This document shows, piece after piece, positions 18,080 through 28,209 of a DNA stretch of 64,000 nucleotides. The notes beneath the pieces are model-generated. The model was given only the letters and a program-made list of their open reading frames with translations, had not been told where the DNA came from and ran no database searches. Position 1 is the first letter of the stretch, and every line of letters starts with the position of its first letter. A program made the translations under genes and the position numbers. Source of the stretch: Paenibacillus_L residui (GTDB lineage: Bacteria; Bacillota; Bacilli; Paenibacillales; NBRC-103111); NCBI RefSeq assembly GCF_042677205.1, contig NZ_JBHTIU010000039.1, forward strand, positions 1 to 64,000, read 5' to 3'.

Positions 18080-19043
18080 TTATTGATTGTTTTCGCTCAT
18101 TGTAAAGCAAAGGGTCGCGGCGCCGACAACGCCCACATCGTCGCCGAGGCTTGCGGGCACGATTCGAAAGGTGTCGCGGTACGGCTCCATGACGAGGCTG
18201 ACCGTCTTACGACGCACGGGGCTGAACAAGTCGTCTCCGACCCGGCTGACTCCACCGCCAATGACGATGCAGTCCGGATTGAAGNNNNNNNNNNNNNNNN
18301 NNNNNNNNNNNNNNNNNNNNNNNNNNNNNNNNNNNNNNNNNNNNNGCCGTTCCATCCCCTTGCCGGGCGGCTTCGAACAGATGCTTGGCGCTGATCGGTA
18401 TTCCTTCTTGAGCGGCCAAATTCGTCATCAGCGACGCTTCCCGTGCCGACGCTTCCTCGGCGATCCGGGCAATGGACGTACCGGAGGCGTAGGCTTCCCA
18501 GCAGCCGGGCCGGCCGCAGCTGCAGACCGGGCCGTCCACTCCGATCATCGTATGGCCGAGCTCGGCGGCAATCCCGTTGCTGCCGAGCAGCAGCTTGCCG
18601 TCCAGCACGATTCCGGAGCCGATGCCGGTGCTGATCGTAATATAAACCATCGTCTTCGAGCCTTGGCCGGCACCGGCATAATATTCGCCCCATGCCGCCG
18701 CGTTCGCGTCGTTGACGACTTGAACGGGAATACCCAGCCTCCGCTTCATTTCCTCACGCAGCGGAATTCCGGCCCAGCCCGGCAGGTTGGTTCCGTTCAG
18801 AATGATTCCCCGTTCCGTATCCACCGCACCCGGAGAAGCTACTCCGACGCCCGCAACAGGCAGATCGCCGCGTACTTCTTCAACGGAACGGACGAGACAA
18901 TCGATCACTTCCTCCGCCGTCTTCAGCTCGGCGGTTTGGAACCGTGTCCGCCGCAGCACTTGGCCGCTTTGATCCAACAGCGCCGTCGCTATTTTGGTGC
19001 CGCCGAGATCGACCCCGACAACATACTGCGTATTTTGCTCCAT
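18080..19043 (-). CDS. ROK family sugar kinase, interrupted by an assembly gap
   Basis: The N-terminal part shows the ATP-binding VGVDLGGTKIATALLD and the ROK zinc signature HTMIGVDGPVCSCGRPGCWE. The C-terminal part ends PDCIVIGGGVSRVGDDLF...MSENNQ. Ns at 18285-18345 separate them, and the two parts are in different frames. The gap length is therefore probably a placeholder, not a real frameshift. The total span (about 320 codons) is normal for a ROK kinase of glucose or an N-acetylated sugar. It is the last gene of a locus with peptide transport and peptidase genes, so an amino-sugar substrate is possible. Confidence 0.88.
18285..18345. other. assembly gap (61 Ns)
   Basis: A run of 61 Ns inside the ROK kinase gene. 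Flanking reading frames disagree, so the true missing length differs from 61 by an amount not divisible by three. Confidence 1.
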
Positions 19044-19068
19044 TTCCTATTCCTCATTATCTTCTGAT

Positions 19069-19770
19069 CTATTCGCTCAGTTGCTTAAGATCTCTTATTA
19101 TGGTTTCTATAACCCCGGGATCTATCGGGTGAGCAAAGCTTCGGTTAACGCGGGCCGCGGAGCCGAAATGAACCTCCGTCACACCCGTCGCAGGTACCAG
19201 AGTCTTCAACGATTCCGGAGTCATCCCGTAACCCGCCATGATATTTACCGAAGTATTCTTCGACCGGTCCACCAGCTTCTTCAACTGCTCCGCCGATTGC
19301 GGCGCCGGAGCCTGTCCGCCGGCGGTCAGAATGCGCCGGATTTGCGGAAACTGCGCGATCGTCTCCAGAGCCTCCAGTTGTTCTTCTACCTCTATATCGT
19401 CGAAAGCACGGTGGAAAGTGACATCCAGACCTTCCGCTTCTTCCAACAGATAAGAGATTGCTTCCGTATCCACTTTCCTCTCCTCGGTAAGCGCCCCGAT
19501 GACGATTCCTGCCGCACCTGCTTTCTTGATGTGGCGGATATCTGCGGCCATTACGGCCAGGTCGTGCTTATCATAATGAAAGGAGCGGCTGTGGGGGCGG
19601 ACAATGACGTTGACCGGAATTTGCACCGCGCCGACGACCGCTTCAATCAGCCCGAGGCTCGGGGTCAGTCCCGTTTCGGTCATGGCTGAACACAGCTCAA
19701 GACGGTTAGCTCCACTGCGCTCGGCAGTGACGGCATCTTCCAGGCTGGTACTAATGATTTCCAGAAGCAT
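19069..19770 (-). CDS. cutC: CutC family protein
   Basis: A 233-residue TIM-barrel protein with CutC hallmarks: ANRLELCSAM near the N-terminus, VNVIVRPHSRSFHYD, GIVIGALTEERKVD, DVTFHRAFDD and ILTAGGQAPAP. The family was first linked to copper tolerance in E. coli, but the biochemical role is uncertain. Members often sit beside sugar or muropeptide genes, as here between an aminopeptidase and a ROK kinase. It starts with ATG behind AGGAGGAG. Confidence 0.92.
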   Translation of the reverse strand: MLLEIISTSLEDAVTAERSGANRLELCSAMTETGLTPSLGLIEAVVGAVQIPVNVIVRPHSRSFHYDKHDLAVMAADIRHIKKAGAAGIVIGALTEERKVDTEAISYLLEEAEGLDVTFHRAFDDIEVEEQLEALETIAQFPQIRRILTAGGQAPAPQSAEQLKKLVDRSKNTSVNIMAGYGMTPESLKTLVPATGVTEVHFGSAARVNRSFAHPIDPGVIETIIRDLKQLSE

Positions 19771-19833
19771 TCTAGACTCCTCCTAGTAAGAATCATTTTC
19801 ATAATGATGGTTAAAAGCAGATACTGCGATAAA

Positions 19834-21417
19834 TCAAGCCTTCGGCTGCCTGGCTGCCTCCACCCGGGAGGCAACGAAATCGGCCAGCAGGCGGGCGCCA
19901 TATCCGGTAGCCCCTGCAGTATAATAGCCATTGGCCGACGCGACCTGTACGGTGTTCGCCATATCGATGTGCACCCAACGGGAGGCTTTATCCACGAAGC
20001 GACGCAGGAATAAGGCGGCTACGATAGCCCCTCCGTACGGGGAATGGCTGATATTGTTCATATCTGCATAATCGCTGTGAAGCTGTTCTTCGTATTCGTC
20101 GATCAGCGGCATCGGCCAGATGCGGTCGCCGTTCTTCTCGCCAATGGCGGCAAGAGTCTCGATGAACGGCCGGTCGCCCCAGGCTCCCGCCATTTTCAAG
20201 CCGAGCGCTTGGCCGACATTGCCGGTGAGCGTGGCGATGTCCACGATCTCCCTGGCGCCGAGCCGGTCGGCATGGAGCAAAGCGTCCGCCAGTACAAGCC
20301 GACCTTCCGCATCCGTGTTCCCGACCTGCACCGTGATTCCGTTAGGATAGGTGATCACGGTCGACGGAACGAATGCGCGGGCATCCGGCATATTATCGGC
20401 GGTCGCAATCAAGGCGGTCACGTTCGCCTGAATCCCGGAGCGGCTGATCATGTCCATCGCCCCCAGGACCGCGCAGGCGCCGCCCATATCGAAGCGGGCG
20501 TCACTGAGGTCCCGTCCGGACTTGATATTCATGCCGCCCATGTCGAACGTGATGCCTTTGCCGACGAGCGCGATCAAGGGCAGCTGCGGATCGGTCGCGT
20601 AGGACAGCTCAATCAGCGCCGGCTTATAGCGGCTTCCCAGCCCTACGGTCAACAGGCCGTTCATCTGCAGCCGCTCCAGCTCTTCGTCGCGGTAAATGCG
20701 CACTCCTACCGGAAGCTCCGCAAAATGCTCCATAACCCGCTCCACGAGCGATTCCGGGTGGAGTACATTCGGCGGCTCGTTGCATAGGTCGCGGGCCAGC
20801 ATCGTTCCTTCCGCACGGATGGAGGCCTGCTTCAGAGCCGGCTCCAGATCCTGAGCGGTGCAGGCTCCTGCAGGAAGGATGAGATGCAGATGCTCCACCG
20901 AGCGGGACGACTTGTTGGATTTATACAGATCAAACGTGTAAGAGCCCAGCCGCCATCCTTCAGCCCAAGCAGCGACTAAATCTTCCACAGTCATGCTCCA
21001 TGCCGCGCTGGTCGACACAGCGGGGATGGAACCTTCCGTCCCGTTGGCCGACCCAGTCTCAGCGGAGTTCAACTCTGCCGAACCGCCTGCCTGCCCAGCA
21101 GGCGCCGAGAAGGCGGAGAACCGCTCCGCCAGACGATCCAGCCGGACAGCGACCGTCTTGAAGCCTTCCTTGCTGATCGCTCTCACCGCATTGCCCGCCG
21201 CTTCCCGAATCCGCTCGGCGGAGATTCCTTCATCCGGACCCAGACCGATGATCAAATCATGAGGCTGTTGATCCCGGCTGTACAGCCAGGTGACCGCTCC
21301 GCGCTTTCTGGCATGCGGTCTGAGCTTCACTCCAGGGACCGGATCCCCGTCCGATTCCCGGCACAGATGAACGATTACTTCCGCGGACTGCTCGTTTCCG
21401 ACCGTTATTTTCATCAT
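19834..21417 (-). CDS. M17 family leucyl aminopeptidase
   Basis: A 527-residue cytosolic metallopeptidase. The catalytic half carries the metal-binding GKGITFDMGGMNIKSGRDL and the family signature NTDAEGRLVLADAL, with Lys, Asp and Glu ligands in place. It removes N-terminal residues from peptides. Its ATG overlaps the stop of the upstream transporter ATPase gene by four bases, so uptake and hydrolysis of peptides are coupled. A stretch near residues 117-140 is rich in Gly, Ala and Ser and looks like a linker between the N-terminal and catalytic domains. Confidence 0.93.
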   Translation of the reverse strand: MMKITVGNEQSAEVIVHLCRESDGDPVPGVKLRPHARKRGAVTWLYSRDQQPHDLIIGLGPDEGISAERIREAAGNAVRAISKEGFKTVAVRLDRLAERFSAFSAPAGQAGGSAELNSAETGSANGTEGSIPAVSTSAAWSMTVEDLVAAWAEGWRLGSYTFDLYKSNKSSRSVEHLHLILPAGACTAQDLEPALKQASIRAEGTMLARDLCNEPPNVLHPESLVERVMEHFAELPVGVRIYRDEELERLQMNGLLTVGLGSRYKPALIELSYATDPQLPLIALVGKGITFDMGGMNIKSGRDLSDARFDMGGACAVLGAMDMISRSGIQANVTALIATADNMPDARAFVPSTVITYPNGITVQVGNTDAEGRLVLADALLHADRLGAREIVDIATLTGNVGQALGLKMAGAWGDRPFIETLAAIGEKNGDRIWPMPLIDEYEEQLHSDYADMNNISHSPYGGAIVAALFLRRFVDKASRWVHIDMANTVQVASANGYYTAGATGYGARLLADFVASRVEAARQPKA

Positions 21418-22391
21418 TCGTTCCCCTTTTCATATAAGTGGCAGGCCACATAATGATTGGGTGCCACTTCCTTGAATTCAGGCACTTTCGTTTTGCACAT
21501 TTCCATACAGGAAGGACAGCGCGTATGGAACCGGCAGCCGGATGGCGGATCGACCGGACTGGGCAGATCGCCCTTCAGCACGATCCTTTCCCGCTTCAGG
21601 CGGGGATCGGGTACCGGCACTGACGAAAACAACGCCTGAGTATAAGGATGTAGAGGCTTATCGTATAAAGTCTCCTTATCCGCCACCTCCACCATGGAAC
21701 CGAGATACATGACGCCGATCCGGTCGCTAATATGCTCGACTACACTCAGGTCGTGAGAGATGAACAAATAAGTCAGCGCGAATTCTTCCTGCAAATCTTG
21801 CAGCAGGTTAAGCACCTGCGATTGAATCGAGACGTCCAAGGCGGACACCGGCTCATCCGCTACAATCAGGCTCGGCTTAACCGCGAGCGCCCGGGCGATT
21901 CCCACCCGCTGACGCTGCCCTCCGCTGAATTCGTGCGGGTAGCGCTCCCCGTGGAAAGAGTTGAGTCCGACCACCTCCAGCAGCTTGTGGACTTCCTTCT
22001 CACGTTCCGCCGCGGACATCGATTCATGGATTAGCAGTGGTTCCCCGACGATATCCTTGATTTTCATTCGCGGATTAAGCGATGCATACGGATCCTGAAA
22101 AACCATCTGCATTTGCTTGCGCAGCGGTCTCATCTGATTCGCGTTCAGCTTGCTGATTTCCTGCCCGTTGAACCAAATTTCGCCTTCACTTGGGGTCAGC
22201 AGATTAGTTATCAAGCGTCCGGTGGTCGATTTCCCGCAGCCGCTTTCGCCGACGATGCTGAACGTTTCTCCTTTTTGTATGGTAAAAGAGACGTCATTAA
22301 CGGCGCGCAAATAAGCTTTTTTCCCGAACAAGCCTCTCTTAACCGGAAAAACTTTGTGTAAATGCTTCACTTCCACCAAAGGCTTCGACAC
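21414..22391 (-). CDS. peptide ABC transporter ATPase (DppF/OppF-like)
   Basis: About 325 residues with Walker A GESGCGKSTTG, signature FSGGQRQRVGIARAL and Walker B LIVADEPVSALD. The C-terminal oligopeptide-transporter extension is Cys-rich (CRFHTRCPSCMEMC). The start is GTG at 22391, seven bases after AAGGGGGAG. The gene begins two bases after the stop of the partner ATPase. It energises peptide import. Confidence 0.95.
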   Translation of the reverse strand: MSKPLVEVKHLHKVFPVKRGLFGKKAYLRAVNDVSFTIQKGETFSIVGESGCGKSTTGRLITNLLTPSEGEIWFNGQEISKLNANQMRPLRKQMQMVFQDPYASLNPRMKIKDIVGEPLLIHESMSAAEREKEVHKLLEVVGLNSFHGERYPHEFSGGQRQRVGIARALAVKPSLIVADEPVSALDVSIQSQVLNLLQDLQEEFALTYLFISHDLSVVEHISDRIGVMYLGSMVEVADKETLYDKPLHPYTQALFSSVPVPDPRLKRERIVLKGDLPSPVDPPSGCRFHTRCPSCMEMCKTKVPEFKEVAPNHYVACHLYEKGNE

Positions 22392-22392
22392 T

Positions 22393-23379
22393 TTATTTCT
22401 CCCCCTTCGCCGCGTCATCATAAAGCCAGCATCTGCAGCTTCGCCCTTCGTTCACTAACAGCTCCGGCTCTTTCTCGTGACAAATCGCCATCGCTTCCGC
22501 ACAGCGGGGAGCAAATTTACAGCCCCTGGGCATATTCGTCAGGTCCGGCACATTGCCGGGAATCGACTCGAGCCGTTTAACCGGCTGACGCAGCTTCGGT
22601 ACGGAGCGGATCAGTCCTTTGGTATAGGGATGCTGAGGATGATCGAAAATATCCAGCACATCGCCTTCCTCCACCACTCTTCCGGCGTACATGACGACAA
22701 CGCGATCGCACATTTCGGCAACGACCCCCAGATCATGGGTGATCAGCAGAATGGACATGTTGTTGTCGGCCTTCAGCTTTTTCATAAGCTCGAGAATCTG
22801 CGCCTGGATGGTCACATCGAGCGCTGTCGTCGGCTCGTCTGCGATCAGAAGCTGCGGATGGCAGGACATCGCCATAGCTATCATAACACGCTGGCGCATA
22901 CCGCCGGACAATTGATGCGGATATTCGTGTATAATTTCAGCAGCCCTCGGAATTCCTACCAGATCCAGCATATGAATGGCGTGCTGGCGAGCTTGTTTTT
23001 TATCATATTTAAGGTGAAGCATGATCGCTTCTTCCAATTGCCTGCCGATTTTCAATACCGGATTCAGCGAGGTCATAGGCTCCTGGAAAATCATCGCTAT
23101 GTCCTTGCCGCGGATTTTGCGCATCTCATTCTCTGGCAAATTGACCAGATCCCGATCACCGAAATGAACGGTCCCCCCGACGATCTTGCCGGGAGTGTTC
23201 TTGAGCAGCCTCATTATCGACAAGGAGGTGACGCTTTTGCCGCAGCCGGATTCGCCCACAAGACCGAGAACTTCACCCTTGTTCACATGGAGATCTACCC
23301 CGTCAACGGCATTGACTTTCCCTTGTTCTCTCGTAAACTGTGTCCGGAGACCTTTCACATCTAGCAATTTTTGAGCCAT
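22393..23379 (-). CDS. peptide ABC transporter ATPase (DppD/OppD-like)
   Basis: A 328-residue ATPase with Walker A GLVGESGCGKSVTSL, signature LSGGMRQRVMIAMA and Walker B LLIADEPTTALD. The C-terminal CKFAPRCAEAMAIC motif is typical of oligopeptide-transporter ATPases. It starts with ATG behind TAGGAG. It is the partner of the DppF-like ATPase. Confidence 0.95.
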   Translation of the reverse strand: MAQKLLDVKGLRTQFTREQGKVNAVDGVDLHVNKGEVLGLVGESGCGKSVTSLSIMRLLKNTPGKIVGGTVHFGDRDLVNLPENEMRKIRGKDIAMIFQEPMTSLNPVLKIGRQLEEAIMLHLKYDKKQARQHAIHMLDLVGIPRAAEIIHEYPHQLSGGMRQRVMIAMAMSCHPQLLIADEPTTALDVTIQAQILELMKKLKADNNMSILLITHDLGVVAEMCDRVVVMYAGRVVEEGDVLDIFDHPQHPYTKGLIRSVPKLRQPVKRLESIPGNVPDLTNMPRGCKFAPRCAEAMAICHEKEPELLVNEGRSCRCWLYDDAAKGEK

Positions 23380-23394
23380 GCGCGTTACTCCTAT

Positions 23395-24291
23395 CTAATT
23401 CTTAATCTTAGGATCCAAGGCGTCTCTCAAGCCGTCTCCTAATATATTAAAGGCCAATACGGTCAAAAAGATGGCGGCTCCCGGAAAATAAACTACATGA
23501 GGAGCAATTCCCAAATAATCGCGGCCCATGCTCAGCATAGCGCCCCAATCCGGATCGGACGGCTTGGCCCCGAGTCCTAGGAAGCTCAGACCGGATGCGG
23601 CCAGTATCGTGGTTCCGATTCTCATGGTGAAATAAACAATGAGACTTGGAACCGTCTCCGGGAAAATATGCCTCGCGATAATTCGCCGGTCCTTCGCCCC
23701 AATCGATTTGGCCGCCTCAACGAACAACGTCGACTTCGTCTCCAGCGTTGCGCTGCGAATGATTCTGGCGAACGAGGGGACCCCGAAGATGGCAACGGCA
23801 ATAACAACGTTAATCAAGCCCGGGCCGATAATCGCGACAATCCCGATAGCCAGCAGCAAATCCGGGAACGAGAACATGACATCGCTCCCCCGCATAATGA
23901 GCCTGTCCAGCCAGCCGCCGTAATAGCCGCTGATCAGTCCAAGCACCGTGCCGATGACCGCGCCGATGAGCACCGCACTGATCCCTACGGAAAGGGACAA
24001 TCGGGTTCCGGCCAGAATCCGGCTGAAAATATCCCGGCCGTATTCATCCGTCCCGGCCCAATGCTCCCATGACGGGCCGGACAAAATGTTCTCGTAGTCA
24101 GGCTCGGCCGGATCATACGGAGCGATATGTGGTCCAATAATAGCTATGACAATAAGCAAAATAATAAAAACGCCGGCCGCGAAAGCAAGACGCTGCCTTT
24201 TCATTTTGTTCCAGAAATCACGGATTGGTCCGCTTTTCGCAACGGGAGCGGCTTCACCGGCCGGCTGCATGGTTACTTCATTTGAATTCAC
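23395..24291 (-). CDS. peptide ABC transporter permease (DppC/OppC-like)
   Basis: About 298 residues with an N-terminal cytoplasmic tail and six membrane segments. The ATPase-docking loop is VEAAKSIGAKDRRIIARHIF. GPHIAPYDP and WAGTDEYGRDIFSRIL are diagnostic for DppC. The start is GTG at 24291, five bases after AGGAGGG. The nominal TTG start 15 bases upstream overlaps that ribosome site. It forms the channel with DppB. Confidence 0.94.
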   Translation of the reverse strand: MNSNEVTMQPAGEAAPVAKSGPIRDFWNKMKRQRLAFAAGVFIILLIVIAIIGPHIAPYDPAEPDYENILSGPSWEHWAGTDEYGRDIFSRILAGTRLSLSVGISAVLIGAVIGTVLGLISGYYGGWLDRLIMRGSDVMFSFPDLLLAIGIVAIIGPGLINVVIAVAIFGVPSFARIIRSATLETKSTLFVEAAKSIGAKDRRIIARHIFPETVPSLIVYFTMRIGTTILAASGLSFLGLGAKPSDPDWGAMLSMGRDYLGIAPHVVYFPGAAIFLTVLAFNILGDGLRDALDPKIKN

Positions 24292-24302
24292 GGTGACCCT
24301 CC

Positions 24303-25232
24303 TCAACTCTGATCCGACAGACGAATTTTGGGATTAAGAACGCCATAGAGCACATCCACGAGCAAGTTGACAAGGATGAACTGGACTGCGAACAGAAGAA
24401 GCTCCGCCTGAATAACCGTGTAATCGCGGAAGGAGATCGAATCGATCAGCAGCCGGCCGAGGCCAGGGATACTGAATACGGTCTCGACAATGACCGATCC
24501 GCCCAATAAGAAACCGAACTGCAATCCCGCTATGGTCACCACGGGAATCATTGAATTTTTGATGGCATGATCCTTGATAATCGTGCTTTCCTTCAACCCT
24601 TTGGCACGCCCTGTCCGGATGTAATCCTGTTTAAGCGATTCCAGCATGGACGCTCTGGTGAATCTCGCAAGCATAGACATAATCCCCGCTCCCAAAGTAA
24701 TAGAAGGGAGAACATAGCTGGACCAGGATTCCGTTCCTCCGGTCGGGAACCATCCCAATTGAACGGAGAAGATCTGAATCAACAGCAGCCCCAGCCAAAA
24801 AGGAGGAATCGAAATGCCCGATACCGCCGTCAGCATGCTTAAATAATCCGGCCATTTGTTACGATTGACCGCCGATATAATTCCAATGATCAGTCCAATG
24901 ATCAAAGCCCAGGCCATACTGAACAAAGTAAGCCAGACGGTGGGCATCAGCCGCGACAGAATGATTTCGGTCACGGGTTGTCCCGTTTTCAGCGAGGTGC
25001 CTAGATCCCCCTGAAACAGCTTGGTCATATAAATAACGTATTCCTCCCAAAGCGGCTTATCCAGGCCAAGCTCGGCACGGATCATATTGATTTCGTCCAG
25101 AGTGGCTTCCTTGCCGGCAACCATTCGTGCAGGATCACCGGGAATCAAGTGAATAAAGAAAAATACCAGCACAGAAACGATCAATAGGATCGGAATCACG
25201 CCAAGCAACCGTTTCAACACAAATTTGGCCAA
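24303..25232 (-). CDS. peptide ABC transporter permease (DppB/OppB-like)
   Basis: A 309-residue permease with the classic N-terminus FVLKRLLGVIPILLIVSVLVFF and HLIPGDPARMVAG. The docking loop is YIRTGRAKGLKESTIIKDHA, and the C-terminus has GGSVIVETVFSIPGLG. The start appears to be TTG at 25232 with a weak ribosome site. It lies downstream of the binding-protein gene, separated by a strong hairpin. Confidence 0.94.
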   Translation of the reverse strand: MAKFVLKRLLGVIPILLIVSVLVFFFIHLIPGDPARMVAGKEATLDEINMIRAELGLDKPLWEEYVIYMTKLFQGDLGTSLKTGQPVTEIILSRLMPTVWLTLFSMAWALIIGLIIGIISAVNRNKWPDYLSMLTAVSGISIPPFWLGLLLIQIFSVQLGWFPTGGTESWSSYVLPSITLGAGIMSMLARFTRASMLESLKQDYIRTGRAKGLKESTIIKDHAIKNSMIPVVTIAGLQFGFLLGGSVIVETVFSIPGLGRLLIDSISFRDYTVIQAELLLFAVQFILVNLLVDVLYGVLNPKIRLSDQS

Positions 25233-25358
25233 AACCTTCCAAACCTCCCAGCATTATGTCCGGTCCTAAGTCCTTGCCTCAGCCGTGGCCAAAGCATATC
25301 GAGCGCTGGGATTCCCAGATGCTCCGCACCGAACGTTAAGTTCCTGTCATTTAGTAAC

Positions 25359-25398
25359 GATGCTGTGTTAAGCTCGGGTGACGGCTCAACACAGCATC
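25359..25398 (-). other. strong hairpin between the dppA- and dppB-like genes
   Basis: GATGCTGTGTTGAGC pairs almost perfectly with GCTTAACACAGCATC around a ten-base loop, without a T-tract. It may stabilise the binding-protein mRNA end or partly stop transcription, giving more binding protein than membrane components. Confidence 0.6.
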
Positions 25399-25408
25399 AT
25401 GTAGGTCA

Positions 25409-26986
25409 TTACTTCTTGATTTCGGCATCCCGGACATTGATGGAACCGTCAGGGTATACGTGGATGCCTTCGATATAGTTTTTCTTACCGGAGACCGTAT
25501 CGTCCACGACGAGGAAGATCCACGGTACATCCTTGAAGATTTGAGCTTGAATATCGGAATAGTACTTCTTCTGCTCTTCCGGATCGGACAGCTGGTTCGC
25601 CGTAGCGATCATCTCGTCCACTTGGTCGTTTTTGTAATAGGCGGTGTTAGCTCCGTTCGGAGGGAACATTTCACTCGCGAACAAAGGACGGATAGCAGCA
25701 TCCGCATCCGCCGAAGACGGAGACCAGCTTACATACCACATTTGAACCTTGGCTTCTTCCGGAGAATTCGCGGAATTGATTTCTTGAGACAGCGTGCCTT
25801 CCTCCATCGGCTTCACATCGAGCTCGATGCCGATAGCGGCCAATTGCTGTTGAATAAACTGCATTCCTTTAATCGTTTCGGAATCGGTGTTGCCCCAGAT
25901 TTCGGCTTTGAAACCGTCAGCGTAGCCCGCTTCTTTCAGAAGCTCCTTAGCTTTTTCCAGATTGAAATCATATACACCTTGCTGGGCATAGTGTTGGGTT
26001 TTCTGGGCCATAGCCGAATCCAGCTTCTCGGCAAATCCTTGCTTGACTACTTTAATGAAAGCATCTTTGTTGATTGCATAGTTCATTGCTTGACGAACAC
26101 GAACATCGTCGAAAGGCTTCTTCGTCGTGTTGATGGAAATGTAGCGGGCGATCGTCGAAGGATTCTTCTCTACGACAATGCCGTCCTTGCCGTCAATGTG
26201 CTCAACTTGTTCCGTAGGCAGCGGATAGACGAAATCGGCTTCTCCTGTTTTCAGCATGGCCACGCGGGAACCGTTCTCCGGCACTGGCTTGAACGTAATG
26301 CTGTCCACCTTCGGCAGACCTTCTTCCCAGTAATCCGGATTTTTCTCGATGGTCAGATGATTCCCCTGCATCCATTCCTTGAATTTGAAAGGACCGGTTC
26401 CGACTGGATTCTGTCCGATATCTTTACCATACTTCTCTAGAGCATCGGGGCTGATAATCATCAGCATCGCCAGTTTGTTCAACATGGCGGAATAAGGCTT
26501 GGTCAATGTAAGCTTGACCGTTTTCTCATCAACAACTTCGGTATGATCCACTACGGCAAAGCTTTTGGACATCCGCAAATTGCTGTCTTTCAGGCGGTCC
26601 AGATTGATTTTGACCGCTTCGGCGTTGAATGGTGTGCCATCATGGAACTTGATATTCTCTTTCAGCTTGAACACATACTCTTTACCGTCTTCGCTTACTT
26701 CATAGCTTTCGGCCAATACCGGCACGACCTTCATATCCTGGTCAAAGCCTAGCAGACCTTGGTACATGGTACGGTATCCGCTAATCGAAAGAGTATCTGC
26801 GGCATTATGCGGATCCAGTGTAATGAAGTTGGCGTTAACCGCTATCGTTACGCTATTGCCTTCTTTCTTGGCTAACGGTTGGTTTTCGCCGCCTCCCTGG
26901 TGGGTTTCCTGAGGCTTGCTGGAACAGCCGGCAAATATAAATACAGCCATAACAACAGCCATTAAGCTTAGGAAATATTTCCTCAT
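25409..26986 (-). CDS. peptide-binding lipoprotein (DppA/OppA-like, SBP_bac_5)
   Basis: About 525 residues. The start MRKYFLSLMAVVMAVFIFAGC gives a signal peptide with lipobox cysteine 21. The ATG at 26986 has GAGGAA seven bases upstream, while the longer frame back to 27088 lacks this arrangement. The mature part has the SBP_bac_5 signature region (VLAESYEVSEDGKEYVFKL and KFHDGTPFNAE). It captures di- or oligopeptides for the downstream Dpp permease. Confidence 0.94.
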   Translation of the reverse strand: MRKYFLSLMAVVMAVFIFAGCSSKPQETHQGGGENQPLAKKEGNSVTIAVNANFITLDPHNAADTLSISGYRTMYQGLLGFDQDMKVVPVLAESYEVSEDGKEYVFKLKENIKFHDGTPFNAEAVKINLDRLKDSNLRMSKSFAVVDHTEVVDEKTVKLTLTKPYSAMLNKLAMLMIISPDALEKYGKDIGQNPVGTGPFKFKEWMQGNHLTIEKNPDYWEEGLPKVDSITFKPVPENGSRVAMLKTGEADFVYPLPTEQVEHIDGKDGIVVEKNPSTIARYISINTTKKPFDDVRVRQAMNYAINKDAFIKVVKQGFAEKLDSAMAQKTQHYAQQGVYDFNLEKAKELLKEAGYADGFKAEIWGNTDSETIKGMQFIQQQLAAIGIELDVKPMEEGTLSQEINSANSPEEAKVQMWYVSWSPSSADADAAIRPLFASEMFPPNGANTAYYKNDQVDEMIATANQLSDPEEQKKYYSDIQAQIFKDVPWIFLVVDDTVSGKKNYIEGIHVYPDGSINVRDAEIKK

Positions 26987-27129
26987 TTCTGTGTTCCTCT
27001 CCCTTTTTAAAATATATACTTCTCGCCATCGGTTAATGGCTGGATGAAGTCGCTGACGCGGTCTTTCTCTATTAAGAAAATGCGGCAATCACATGCTGTT
27101 GGACACCCAACTTAGCCTGAGCCCGGCCG

Positions 27130-28137
27130 TTATTTTCCCTCCAGAGTAAAGACGGCCTTTCTCTCACCGACAATGACTTGATTGTCGTTCTTGATCTGTT
27201 TGGGCGACAGGGCGTATAAACGCTCGATCGTCTCCCGGTTGTCATAACCGATTTGCTCCAGAATCGAAGCAACGATGTTCGGCCATACAAGCTCGGACCC
27301 ATCCAGTACTTTCAGAGCGAAGCTCATGCGCTCCTTCTTGAGGCCGAAGCCGTAGACTCCTTTGGCTCCCCCTTTGGCCACGATGTTAGGATCCGCCAGA
27401 AGGACGGAGCAAATAAAGTCATGGCTCGCGACCATTTCCGGATGAGCATTCATGTATCCGGCGATTTTCACGGCCGCTTCCCTTGTCCCCGGATTTTCGA
27501 TCAAATCCGGACAGGCGAGCTTCAGATATGCTCTCGCGATATGCTGAAGCGGCAGCGCGTAAACCGGGAAGCCGCATCCATCCACCCCGATTTGAATATC
27601 TTCCTTGGGGTAGTCGGCCATTTCGGCCATCGCGGCCAGGCTTAGCTGCTGCACCGGGTGATCCGGCTCCCAATAGCGGTCCATATCATGTCCGAGCAGC
27701 TTGGCCAGGGCGAGGAAGCCGCTATGCTTGCCCGAGCAATTGTGATAGAGCTTGCGCTTCTCCCCGTGCTCCCTGTGGTACGCGGCTTTCGGTTCCTCAT
27801 TCAGCGGGTAGGTCGGGCAGCACAGAATTTGCTCTTCGGCGACGCCTGTTTTTCGCAGAATGGATTCCAGCGCTTCAATATGATACTTCTCCCCCCGCTG
27901 GGAGGCGGCAAAAAGCGCCGCTTCCTTAGGCGTCAAGCCAAATTTCTCCACAACCCCGTGTTGAATGACCGGGATGGCCTGGAAAGGCTTCGCGGCCGAG
28001 CGCATGAAGGTGATATGATTCTCGTTGCCTACCGAATAGACGACCTTTCCTTCTTCATTGATCCCGCACAGGACGCCCATATGGACATTTTCCAGAATAC
28101 CTCCGCGGTATTCCTCGACCAATACTTCGTAGTTCAT
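27130..28137 (-). CDS. type II (COG4448-family) L-asparaginase
   Basis: A 335-residue protein of the Asparaginase_II family, distinct from the classical AnsA/AnsB fold. Visible family blocks are FMRSAAKPFQAIPV, HNCSGKHSGFLALAKLLG, GVDGCGFPVYALPL and KGGAKGVYGFGL. It lacks a signal peptide, so it should be cytosolic and release ammonia from asparagine, possibly from imported peptides. It starts with ATG behind TGGAGGG. It sits between the ROK regulator and the peptide-binding protein genes. Confidence 0.9.
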   Translation of the reverse strand: MNYEVLVEEYRGGILENVHMGVLCGINEEGKVVYSVGNENHITFMRSAAKPFQAIPVIQHGVVEKFGLTPKEAALFAASQRGEKYHIEALESILRKTGVAEEQILCCPTYPLNEEPKAAYHREHGEKRKLYHNCSGKHSGFLALAKLLGHDMDRYWEPDHPVQQLSLAAMAEMADYPKEDIQIGVDGCGFPVYALPLQHIARAYLKLACPDLIENPGTREAAVKIAGYMNAHPEMVASHDFICSVLLADPNIVAKGGAKGVYGFGLKKERMSFALKVLDGSELVWPNIVASILEQIGYDNRETIERLYALSPKQIKNDNQVIVGERKAVFTLEGK

Positions 28138-28209
28138 CGTCTTCCCTCCAGATTAATATTCTAGAGGCGCGGTGAATGTTGGAACACCTCGTTCCCAGCC
28201 ACCGGAGCC

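Noticed and set aside
18080..19043. Apparent frameshift in the ROK kinase gene
   Set aside because: The frame change falls exactly on the run of Ns, so it reflects a wrong gap length and not a mutation.
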